DNA of 64,000 nucleotides from Acanthornis magna (lineage: Eukaryota > Chordata > Aves > Passeriformes > Acanthizidae), in NCBI GenBank assembly GCA_036785705.1, contig JAWUZG010000015.1, positions 3,673,001-3,737,000 on the forward strand, read 5' to 3'. The position numbers and the translations under genes are program-made. Of the stretch, positions 35,674-46,925 are shown piece after piece (position 1 is the first letter of the stretch; every line of letters begins with the position of its first letter). The notes under the pieces were generated by a model, which saw nothing but the letters and a program-made list of their open reading frames with translations, did not search any database and was not told the DNA's origin.

Positions 35674-38317
35674 GCAACACAAGGATGTTCTTTAGGCTTT
35701 CAGCTTTTCCATTTCTCTACATATTTGTCCCTCCTTTTGTCTTTTTTAGAAGAACAATTCTAAAATAAACAAGATAATGAAATAAGAATAACCTGTCCCC
35801 GCATGAGGGCAAGATTAAAACTATTTGAAGACACAGCATAAGGCAGGAATCACAAGTTTTCTCACCTTGACATTAATATTGTCATAAAAACCAGACAACG
35901 GTGTGGGGCTCAATGAGAGTCCTACCTGGATTTTATCAGTGTTTTTCCTAAAGCCACAGTTCTTGGTATTCCAGAACCAGATGAATATCTGATCCTCCCA
36001 GATGGAAGAGAAAATTTAGGATCTTATGCAAAACTAGTGATTTAAAACTTGAAAAGAAGATATGGATGTTGGTTAAAAAGGGTGGCAGTTTTGGGGGGTT
36101 TTTGGGGTTTTTTTGATTGTTTTGTGTCCTTAAGTCCTGAATTTTGAATACTCATATTTGACAGCACTAGAGTAATATTGGAAAGCCATTCCTGGTGGGG
36201 AAGGCTGACCTGAACACCCAATTCTGCCATGGTGTGTGCTCTGTAAGTGTAAAATCAAAACTTCATATTACTGAAAGCCGGAGGAAGAAAGCAATTCCCT
36301 AGACAGACTGGGCCAGCAGTGCAGCCACCGGGCCAGGAGCCCTTCTTGCCTGCCCTCCCTGGACATCTGTTCAGCTCATGTGTGAGCCCTGGCTGCTGCT
36401 GGGGGCGAGGAGCGCCTGGCTCCCAGCAGTGCTGCTGTCAGCAGCACCCCAGCCTGCAGTGCTCTGCTCCTGTGCTCTCACACTGCTCCCAGTGGGGTTC
36501 CCCGGCCCAGTCTGCTGAATCCAGGGAGAATCCCTGAGCAGGAGCTTTTGTCTCTGCTCCCCTTGATCACAGTGACAGCACCGATAATTGCAAATTCATT
36601 TCATGTATGACATCCATGGGATTTGTGCAGTGCTGCAGACCTTGGTGCTTCCTGATGCCTTTAGCTTCTCAGCTTTGCATCCATCCACAAGAGTCTATCT
36701 CTCCCTTTCATCAGTGCAGTGGCAGCATGGCAGGAAATCCTCTTCTTGGGGACCAGTCACTGCTGTCTCCTTCCTCCTCTCCTAGCCCCACGCTCTCGAG
36801 CAGTGCTGTTCCTTGATTGCGATCTAAATTGTCCTTATCTCATGCCAGACACCGGGAGAGCTGCAAGGCATCATTTCCTGCCGGGCACTGCCAGGCACAG
36901 AACATATGCTAGACATCCACAGGCAGATGGGGTTGGTTGGGGCCAGCGAAGCATGAAAAAACAGGGCCTGGGTAGGAAGAGGCTGAAGAACGCCACAAAC
37001 TGGTTGAGTGCCACATCCCAAGAAATGTTAGCAGCTCATTAACATTCCCTACAGGGCTGGCGGGTCAGCAATGGAGGTCAAAAAAATTATGGAATATTTT
37101 CTTGAGGAAACAGAAGGTAAAGAGGTTTAGATGTGTACAGCTGGTGTAGGACACGGTGCAAAGGTTGGTCTGAAAGAAGGCAAAGGGGAATGCTTCATCT
37201 CAGTCTCTGCCTGCTTAACTAGGACCAGCCATCTGTCCATTTCCTACCTGGGATTCTCCCCATGCTGAGCTGAAACTTGCTTCATTATTCAAAAGCAAAC
37301 TTGCCCAATGGCACAAGATGTTGAGAGGCAGCTGATTCGTGACCTAGCCAAAGACATCGGGAGGAGGGAGCGAGGTTTTCCTTTGAACCAGGCTCTGGAA
37401 GCATATGGCAGGCCTTGTACTTCAGGACGTGATCCATATGCTGCTCTTCATTGCCCATATGCTTTCTATATTTTCCGTATTTATTTATTTTAATCGGGAT
37501 TGAGTCTGTGATCTTGATTTTCCTTTTGCTGCTGGCTGTAATTACATTTGGTTGTGCTACTGGAGGTAAGGCAAGGAGGTTAAAAATGAGCACCAGAGTG
37601 TTCAGTTGCGTCCTTTTAACATCGTCTTGTCCTGCGCGTTTCGTGTCGAGAGTTGTATTCTGGGTTAATGATCTGTAATGCTGTTAGTTTACATTTCTCC
37701 TTCTTGCTGCAGCTCGGAAGTGGAGTTTCATTGACTCAGGGTCAGAGAAGAGACAAGCTCCAACAATAGAGCTGTACAAACATTAACTGATATTCACTGT
37801 TTCTTAAGGGGTTCAAGGCTATAAATCAGTGTATTCCTATTTCACTGGAAAAAGAAGCGGAATTGAGAAAGCAGCTCTAGACTCTGCCTCCAACCAGTGT
37901 GGCGAAATTGGACCTAAGATAGTTAAGATTTATAGGCACAAGGAAGCACTATCAGCCACTCTCTTTGTCCTACTCTTACAGGGATATTTTGGCTCCAGCA
38001 GGGCAGCATTTCCTGGTCTCTTTAGCTGAGCCCTTCCTGTCACAAAGGCTCTGTGGTGGGGACAGGCATAGCTCCTCAGGTCCCAAACCGAGCAGGAATG
38101 GTGGGGGTGAGATCCCACCTCTGCCCTGCACACCTGAGCATAGAGGTGACCCCAGCCTGCCCCAACCCCAGAGCTCCTGAGCACAGATTTGGAGCTGTTC
38201 TGCCCCTGGCAGAGTGTGTAGGGTCCAGCCTCGCCATGAGGGCCTGCTCCTCCTTCCACACTCTAGGAAAAAAGCTCCTGACAAAATAATTCCTCTTTGA
38301 CATTGGGGCAGAGGATA

Positions 38318-38351
38318 CTGATTTTGGTTTTGGTTTTTTGGTTTTTTTTTC
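38318..38351. repeat. (GGTTTT)n-like low-complexity tract
   Basis: Irregular GGTTTT/GGTTTTTT units ending in a T9 run. On the minus strand it reads as a Lys/Asn/Pro/Gln-rich peptide, which accounts for overlapping minus-strand frames here. Confidence 0.7.
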
Positions 38352-39279
38352 TGTGAGAAAGAATGCACCATACCCCGGGTCTGGTGTTAATGAAACCAGA
38401 CTCTTCTGAGGATCCTCACCAGGAATTAAATGAATATTCCTCACTTTTTGTTGCGTACAAAGAACAAATGAGCAGACTGGGTATTTCCTGCATGAAGTGA
38501 TAACATCTGTGTATTATTGGGGAATATTTAAGTCCTTTATCACTGTGTAGTAACTCATGTTAAGATTATTTGGAATTAATGACAGTTTTGTGTGAGCAAA
38601 AACAATATCCTGGATTCTGAGAGGTTTTATCATTGATGTGCTTTTCCACCACAAAATTTTTAGACGCTGAGAATATCCTGTGGTGTTGAGGACCCAGGAC
38701 AAACAAGTCCTTCTTACAAGAAGAACCATCTGAAATTTTCATTTAGATCTTGTTCTGGAAAGTATTTATCTATAAATACTTTTGGATTTCATATTTGTTA
38801 TTACTGGAGAACTGGAAGTGTCAAAATACTGCAGGAAAGTCTGTTGTTTCTGTTCTCAAAAGCATGCAGGACGCATTACAAACCTTGCAGAAGAGCCTGC
38901 TTTTGTGAGAATACAGAGATAATTTTGCAGAATGAAGATTTAGAAAGAACACACTTTGGAAGATTTTGGTGAAAGACCTTCTGGTAGAAAATCAAGCATT
39001 TAAAACTCAAAATTATTTTTTGCTAAGGAGGTATAACATAGTCCTTCCAGGAGATTGAGAGCCATTGAACTTCCTCTCTTGTGAGACAGCACAAGGTCTG
39101 GAGAAGATGCACTTCAGTGTTGAATGGACTCTAATGGGGATATTAAAATGCTTTGTGTTAACAGCAGCAAAAAGTATTTCTACATTCTCCAGTAAAATTT
39201 GTATTGAAACTTCCTGCTCTACCCATTCCCCTTGACAAATATTTTTATTTTCATCTCAACCGGGAAGAAAAATCAAATG

Positions 39280-39295
39280 AAAAAAAAAAAAAAAA
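39280..39295. repeat. Poly-A run (A16)
   Basis: Sixteen A residues with no LINE or SINE body recognised upstream. Confidence 0.85.
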
Positions 39296-40979
39296 GCTGG
39301 AATTTCCAGAGCACGTGAATTCCAGTGTTTATACAACTCCAGTTAAGAAAGACAGCCTTTGAACAGAAAATGTAGGAAAGAATCCAAATTTCAGACCTTC
39401 TAAGGTTCAGTAATTTCTCTACTTTAACACTTAGATTATCACATAAATACAGGGTCTCGCTTACTCCCTTTTACACATTTTTGAGTCGTAGGTTAGAAAC
39501 CAAATCTTTAGATCATCACAGGGTGATTCTCTGGGCAGTCTTGCCTTTCGGTCATAAGCAGCTGGGGGGTGTGACAGCCTCAGCTTTTCCAACATGGGAA
39601 GTTGGTCTCTGACCTGTGCAAGCCTCAGGCTGCTGCCACACCAATTGCTGATAATGACGGCAACCATTGCCCTACTGAGGCTTGAATGACAACTTTCCTT
39701 ACAGCTCTGGAAAAAACATCATGATCTTGCAACATATTCAGGGAAACTTCACATTTTAGGTCTCCTGGAGAAGACACGGAAAGTACCTCTGTGTTTTATG
39801 ACAAGCCTTGGATGGGATTTTCCGGGCATAAGTAAACAATAGAGGGCAAAACAAATCCTGACTGAATTTTAAGGATCCGTGTGAGGCAGGGCACGTCGTT
39901 GATGCAAAGGAGAAGGAACATCATGAATGTTTGCTTGGATGTGCTGCTCTCACGCTGAGCAAACTCTGGGGCTGGCCTGGAGGGTTTTGGCACCTGGGCT
40001 CAGGTAAGGGCAGAGCAGAGCAATGTCTGTGCTGTGCAGCTCAGGAAATCCATCTTCCTTGTCCATCCTGCACAGTTGGAACTGTGTAAGAGCATGGGAA
40101 GTTCTGAGACCCAGGCGCCGTCTCTCTGGATGGGAATCACTATCATTTTCTCTTTGTTCTCCTGGCGAAATTTCAGTGCATCTGTGTATGTCTCCTCTTT
40201 CACCATTTAAAGGATAAGAACGAAACAGATCTGAAAATGTCTCCTGCATCTTACAGCAGTGAGCTTTGATTCACACTTCCCTTAATTCACTGCTGTGAAA
40301 AATGGGCTGGCATCCTACTGTGAATTTAAATACTCCCAGCCCAGGAATAAATGGATCCCATGGCTCATTTATCTTTCAGATATTAATTAATAGTGGTTAA
40401 TTGTAGTTATGAACTGCAGCATTCCAGTCTCCAGCATCCATACATTTTATTTAATATATTCTGATTAAGGTGGAGTCAGCGAGTTGGAGAATAATTAAAA
40501 CAGCTCTTTGCCATCAGCTTCTTACAAAATTTCAGCTTCCTCATGAATTCATAAGATGATTGCATCTGCCTCTTCAGAGAGGGAGAGTTGTTTTGGGACT
40601 GAAGCACAGCAAACTCTGTGAGAAGATCCATTTGAATGTGGTTTGCCTGTCCGAGGTGCCACAGACTGACACACCACTGCCTTTCCCACCACGGCACTAA
40701 TGGAATAACCCTGCACATCTGCAGTCTGTGTTCTAGAGTCACAGGAATCACAGGAGGAGAACAGTTCCCACTCTTACTTCTGTCCCTCCTTAACGCAATG
40801 GAATAGTTGATAATATGAGTAGGGCGGCCCATGCCTGTGAATTTACAGTACCAGAAAATTCCATGAATGGCTTCTTTCCTATTAACTTTCTGAAACCTGT
40901 GGTTACCCCAGAAAGGATGGGTCACAGTATGAGGCTAAGAGAGTAGTTTGGTAGATGGATAGCATTTTCTTCATTTTCT

Positions 40980-41090
40980 TCATAGAATCATAGCATAGTT
41001 TGGGTTGGAAGGAACCCTAAAAATCACCTCCTCCCTATCCCCTACCATGGGCAGGGACACCTTCCACTAGACCAGGTTGCTCCAAACCTG
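40980..41090 (-). mobile_element. CR1 LINE fragment (3 of 5)
   Basis: Begins CATAGAATCATAGCATAG (octamer tail, one change), then TTTGGGTTGGAAGGAACCC, CATGGGCAGGGACACCTTCC and ACTAGACCAGGTTGCTCCAA. It then ends abruptly in unrelated AT-rich DNA. About 110 bases of 3' end only, in minus orientation. Confidence 0.93.
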
Positions 41091-44000
41091 ATATTTTCTT
41101 ATTTCACAATTCACATTTCCTTTTTTCTGGGCACACGTAAATGCTATTTTTCTGTGCTTTGTTGAGATTTCATTTAATGTTGTTGTAATAAGTAGATTTC
41201 AGGCTGATGGAAATACAAAATACCATTCATTTGAGTCTGTGTTAATGAGCTTTGGTTTCAAACCTAACCCCTCATATTGTGAGTGCAGAGCTACATTTGA
41301 ATCACCTCACGTAGCTCGAGGCAAAGTGGGGTTCCATGAAGACTGGCAGGTGTTAAGCCATAACATAGTGCAAGATTTAAGGGCTGTTTCCTGAGGGATT
41401 TCCTCCTGAAGGCAGCTATTGTTTGGCTAAGACAGAGCCACATCCACTCCGCTCACAGTGGCATCCTGAAACACAGAAAAAATGATGACTCTAAAATTGA
41501 TTTAATGATAAAGTTTCCCCCCCACCCTTCATAAATGCTCATGGCTGAGCTCTGGCAGGGAGATGTCCTGTTGGAAACTGAACTTCGTTCATCTGGGCTC
41601 TGGTGGGAACCCTGTGTTCAAGATAAACACGAGAGCGCTCTTTGAAGTTGTTTGCTCATCAAAAGCACAGTTTCTTTGTTTGTATTATGCTTGATACTCC
41701 CGTGAGATGGAGTTCAATTTATGGTATAAAATCTTGGCAAGAGCAGGCAGTTTAGGAGGAAAAATCCCCCCCAAACCAAACAAAACCCCCTTTACACTGC
41801 TGGGGAGGTGGGAATATTGTCCTCAGAGTCCATCAGATGTTTCTCTTCATAACACTTAACAGATTTTAATTTTACTTTTCTGTAGCCTATATGAAAAATC
41901 TTCCTCATGCCTCCAATATGTTTCAAAGACTTTTGGGGTAAATTACATGTGTATTCACTTGAGATTTTAAGATTGGCCAGGACTGTAGTGTGTTAGTAAT
42001 GTGGTGGATGTGCTTTGATGATCTCTGACTGCCATTGCTGTAGGAGTAAAAATCCTCCTGTGCCAAAGATCACTCGCTCCTTCTTTCCCTGCATCCCATG
42101 GAAAGGATGTTACTGATGTACCTTTGATGGTGGTTTTGAGATTTCAAAATGTCCTTATGTACAAATTCTGAGCTGGGTGAAATGCACGTTGCATGAGGCA
42201 TAGTGGAAACACTGCAGGATGTGAGTAAGTCCTGTTCCTGATGAAGGCATCATCCCTCTTCACGTTTTATCATACATGCATAAGTAATAATTTTGAAATG
42301 TGTTTTTATCACGCTCACAGAAAGTGTTTAGTGGTGAGCGGAGGTTTAGACCTTGTTTTTCCCTATTCATAATTTGAAAACAAAAACCCCTAACAAAACA
42401 ACAAACAAGCAAAAATGTTTTGGAAATAAGTCATAAGAATGAACTGGTCACTCTAAAATGTAAATTTCTGAGTTTTGTGTAGATGCAATTGATCTCCAAC
42501 TGTGACAAATCTGCAAGTACCAGCAATTTGTAGCAAGATGGGTACCATATGCATAAATATGTATATTAATATATAGACTTTATAAGTGTGTAAAAATGCA
42601 CTCTGAGCAGTCATTGCTGAACTGAGGGACATTTATCATAACTAGGGACATGAATAGGAAAGGAAAATGACTTTTTTTCCTTATGGTGTGCTCTCTTTTT
42701 CTCTGAAAGAAATGATACATTCCCTTTCTCTCTTTCTCATCTACATTACTGATAATTGATACATCTGAAGAAATACTGGTAAATTAAATATAATTTTAAG
42801 CTTCTTCATTGCCTTCTGAGAATCTTAAAGTAATTTGCTTTTAGTAAAGAATTCAAGAAGGATGTCGCTGTTATAAAAGTGGCCATCATTGTAACAATGA
42901 TAATTTTTTAAAAGGCGAGACATCTAAATCATAGAAAAGCTAAGCTCAGGATTTTCAGAGCACTTTAAGTACATCATTTTTGTGGTTGCTTGCTTTGAGT
43001 TGCTTAATGTAGTCATCTAAAATTCAAGGCTCCTAAAATCACTCCATGGAATCACTCCATCACTACATGGATTTTGCCCAAGATCACAGTGGGAGTCTCT
43101 AATACTGCTGGGCCCAAAACCTACATGCTGATTCTGACCTTGCTTGAGCTAATCTTAAATCTTCTATAGTTATTAATGTCAGTAGATTTACTTTTGATGC
43201 AAAATTACTGTCACTAAGATTAAAATTCAGATTTCCAGACTTTTCATCCTGTGCTTTAGCTCAGCAGAAAATAATTCTTTCTCCATATGCTATTTTTTGG
43301 ATGAGCTTTAAAATCAAATGCTTATCTCAGTCTCTTCTTTTGGCAAAAGTGAACTGGAAATCCCAGCTGGAGATTTCTATTCTGGCTGTGTCAGAAATGT
43401 CTTGGGAGCAGCTTTCTTTGCAGTGTTTCAGTGCTGCTCATTCTGCTCCCATTCACAATATCGGGAAGTACAAAACAAAATTTACATTCTGGTGTTTGAG
43501 GCTAAGGAAAATCTCCTTGATTGATTTAGAGGGGGCTGAAAACATTCATGTTTTTAAAATAGAGTTATGTAGCCGGAGACAAGCTCACAAATGATTTTTG
43601 TTTTCTGTCTGTTTACCTCAGACAGAATACCAAGGTAGAATTTAAGTCAGTAATATCTAATACAGCTCCTACGTTCACACTCAGTCGTTTGACAGTCAGG
43701 GTGTTATGCATAAAACTATTTTGTCTTTCTGATTCCATATTTCTATGTGTACACAGAGGCAGTGATGGTGCAAGGAGGTAAAGCTCAGTTGTAGATGCAT
43801 TTCAGGTTCTACCTCGTTGATAAAACTATCCCTTTTTCAAACAGATTGGACTCACTGTTTGCCTAGCCATGAGTTTCTCCTTTATTATGGTCTTAATCAT
43901 GACTCAAAATATCCTTTAATCTCTCAAGAATGCCTCCTTTTCTTGTTGTAAGAGATTTTTTCTGTGTCTCATAGCTGTATTTCAGTCCAAGGGAGGTGAG

Positions 44001-45470
44001 AGAACGCGCAACTTCAAAGGTGATCTAAGCGAGCCTGATGTTTTAGGCTCTTTCAGAGTCTTTTCATTTTCAACAAGGACCTCCTGAATCTTGGTTTATC
44101 CCCAGGTGTTTCCACTGACATATAACTGGCTCTGAGAGCAGCCACGTGTGTTCTACTAATGGGAGACAGCACTGGAGAGCCTGGCGTGCTCCTCAAAACT
44201 CCGTGTACAGCCTGGCTCCTGCTCCCAGCCCAGCTTGATTTACTTGGAGCGTTATCTCGCAGGGAGCTGGCTCTGAAAATGAGAGTTGGTGGAAAAAGTT
44301 TCACTGAAAAGAACAAATTATGTTTCCTGTCTTCTGTCCACACAGACTGTTTTTGGACAGAGCTTCTGCTGAGGTGTGTACCATATGTAAGTACTCCTTA
44401 AAGCTGGTTCCTCTCTGGTGTCATGACCTAGAGAACAAATACAGAATTGTTGAGTGGATGAGCTGCAGGTTTTTCCCTTCTTCTTTGCCCAGGATTTCTC
44501 AATTTCTCCATCCATGTCTCAGTCTGGTGGGGTTTTTTGTGTGGGACATCAAACAGAACTTTTGGTTCTGTGCTGTCAGTGAAAATCAGAATTCACCTGT
44601 GGGTCAGTAGGCACAGAGTTAAGCCAGGAGGCAAAAATAAACACCTATTGCCTACAGCTGGGCACTTACTAAAATGTGAGAGGGGCTGGGGGCATATTAG
44701 GAGGCTTTCAGCCCAGCCTTGGAGAGGGTCTGTCCTTTCTGTCCACAGAAGGCAGGTGGGGCCATGTGTATGCTCTTGTTGTGCCATTCCTGAGGGATCA
44801 GCAGGAGAACCCCAGAAATCCCCAGCAGCTGGATCATATTTTGGTGGGGTGGTGAGTCCTCCTGCACCTTTCTTTGGTTTTGCATGTTTCCTGATAAAAG
44901 TGAGGTCAGCAGAGCTCAACAAACAGTGATTCTTGCTTCGTGGCAATCATTGCTGTGGCTTAAAAGCTTGATGGGTATGGGTCGAGGCCCTTTTGAAAAC
45001 AATTTTTAAAAAGTATTTTTACTTCAAAAGGTCTTGATTGTGATGAATTAGCTTGATTGGGGAAATTAGGGTTGTACTTGCATTGCTAATACCTTAATTT
45101 GTTGTCTTGGGATTTCAGTTTTTGAAAAAAATTCACATTTGTCCAAAAAGCAGCCTCACTTGCTGTCCTCCAGTGCCTTCCACAAGGCCCATCCACCCCT
45201 GACTCTGTTGAGAGGGTTTGGTGCTGCGTTCATGTAGCAAAAATGAGGAATATTCACAGCCTGGCATGGCTGCTGGCTGCCCTATCCTGCCTCCCTCTTC
45301 CTTGTCAGTTCATTTAGCTAATTCCTTTCCTCTTAAATTACTCCCTTCTGCTTAACAACTTTCACAACTTGTTTGCAACCACCCGCAGTCACTGTGGTTG
45401 TGTATTCTTTTCTGGGGGATATATTAGACTGTTTATTTAGGCTGAAAGCTGCTAAGGGAAGGTTTGCAAC
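41091..45470. other. Noncoding DNA, no gene seen
   Basis: The longest frames are 130 codons (44537-44929) and 117 codons (44593-44946, minus), which overlap and are unrecognisable. AT-rich sequence at 42540-42600 and 42780-42910. C-rich spots at 41517-41527 and 41767-41795. No transposon relic was recognised. Confidence 0.55.
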
Positions 45471-46140
45471 TGTGTTTTCATGCTGTCTAGCACCGCCAGA
45501 GCCTGACCATTGTTTGTTTCAAAACGCTCTGCAATAAAAACAATTGATGTTGTGTGCATTCATCAACAAAAGTTATAAAGCAGTCGTAACTAAATCGCTT
45601 TATTTATGAAGTTGTTGCGCCCCAGGACTCCGTGAATGGGCCAGAGAAAGGCAAATGTGGCCCACAGAGCCTTCACCGAACAATTGTTGCTCTGAAGAGC
45701 CAATTTCACCTGCTCTCTTCTCCTCACTCGTTTCCATCAGCATCTCCGCTTAAAGCTTCTGCTCCAGGCTCCAATCAAGCGAGCACCCAAATTCCTAGAG
45801 GTACCATTTTGCAGCAATATGAGCCTAATTGTTTCTAGATTGAATATTTTCATGGGATATCAGTCTCAGTGTTCCTGGAATTAGCATGCTCAGTGAAGGA
45901 TTGAAGATGCTTATCGGGCCCGACAGCTTTAGTGTCAGCGGGATCATCGGCAGCCCGGCGAAACTTAGCTGGGCTGGCGACAATATTTATTTATGCGGAA
46001 TGGAGACATATGGCCAGAATCATCCGCTCCCTTTCCTCAGTAATTAAAACATCTGGGAGCACAAAAGGGCCGCAAGAAGAGAAAAAACACAAACCCTCTC
46101 TCTGCTAAATAAAACAGGAGCACGGTGCCTTTACATAATT
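45471..46140. promoter_or_regulatory. Candidate conserved noncoding block, strong texture
   Basis: Repeat-free segment with many retained CpGs (45598, 45617, 45632, 45677, 45729, 45747, then a dense group at 45914-45970). Interspersed AT words include CAATAAAAACAATTGATG (45532-45549), CGCTTTATTTATG (45597-45609), CAATATTTATTTATGCGG (45981-45998) and AGTAATTAAAAC (46039-46050). This alternation of CpG-retaining and homeodomain/forkhead-like words in an otherwise CpG-poor window is typical of vertebrate developmental conserved elements. No coding frame of note crosses it. Confidence 0.4.
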
Positions 46141-46819
46141 GCCAAGGCTTTCTCTTGCTGTTGTGGTGCTGTCTCTGGAGGACCAAGCTTCTCTAATGTT
46201 TTTTGAATGTGTGATGGCCAATAGAAGCACAACCGAGCTGAGCACAGTGCTCAGACCTTTTATTAATACTGTATCTTGCTTTATTTTCCAAAGGATGGAT
46301 TTGAATGCTCCTGAGAGGGATTGTGGATTATTTAAGGAGCAGCAAAAGCATACTGAAGTCATCAGCTGTTTTACAGACCGTGATTGCACAGTGATAGCTT
46401 TCTCTGTCTGGAGTATTCTGGAGATATATCTTTGATAAACACTATTTCACTGAGAGCTTTGAGGTTAAAATTCAGACCAGGGCAGTATGATGACAGCTGT
46501 TATCACTTGATGGATATTCAGTACAGTGTGTGAAGCGTGTTTAATACAGTTTTATGTAATTTTCAGAGATTATGTGTCCCAAACACAAAGCCATCTCAAA
46601 ATGAAGTAATTGTCTAACTTCTTGGCCCTTGCGAAATTGCCAGCAGAGCTGTGCACTCCCAGCCTTGCAGGGCTGGACTTCAGAAGAGGAATCTTTTTTA
46701 TGATATATGACACATTTAAATCCTAAAATTTGTCATTATTAGGGAGAAATGGGCAACCATTTTGAGAGTTACTGTTGTTTTATTGTACACAGGGCTCATA
46801 CTCCACTGCTTTGTAGAGA
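46141..46819. other. Noncoding DNA, no gene seen
   Basis: Two overlapping frames of 94 and 98 codons on opposite strands (46105-46435) with no recognisable protein. The remainder is unique AT-rich sequence. Confidence 0.5.
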
Positions 46820-46837
46820 TTTTTTTTTTTTTTTTTT
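46820..46837. repeat. Poly-T run (T18)
   Basis: Eighteen T residues ending 15 bases before the 3' edge of CR1 fragment 4. CR1 elements end in octamers, not poly-A, so the run is not the CR1 tail. Confidence 0.85.
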
Positions 46838-46852
46838 CCGAATGCAGTAAGA

Positions 46853-46925
46853 TTATAGAATCATAGAGTGGTTAAGATTGGAAAGGACCTTTAAGATCAA
46901 CAAGTCTGTCAAATCAGTACCATGA
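46853..46925 (-). mobile_element. CR1 LINE fragment (4 of 5), short
   Basis: TTATAGAATCATAGAGTGGT is followed by a TAAGATTGGAAAGGACCTTT block and a degenerate AAGATCAACAAGTC block, the CR1 3' end in minus orientation. Similarity fades after about 70 bases. The GATTGGAAAGGACC variant suggests a different CR1 subfamily from fragments 1 to 3. Confidence 0.85.

Larger units (their letters stand above)
35674..40979. other. Noncoding DNA, no gene seen
   Basis: Has a GC-rich, CTG/CAG-rich patch at 36300-36560 and G/T-rich tracts at 36090-36120 and 38318-38350. An A16 run lies at 39280-39295. The largest frames are 149 codons (40476-40925, minus) and 131 codons (37976-38371, minus), neither recognisable. 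A repeat-poor segment at 37300-37560 with CCATATGCT twice has some enhancer-like texture but too little to call. Confidence 0.5.

Noticed and set aside
36300..36560. GC-rich CTG/CAG patch as a CpG island
   Set aside because: CpG count is low; richness comes from CTG, CAG and CCC words, unlike 61045-61425.
46820..46925. Poly-T plus CR1 read as one poly-A-tailed retroposon
   Set aside because: CR1 ends in octamer repeats rather than poly-A, and the T run is separated from the CR1 edge by unrelated bases.
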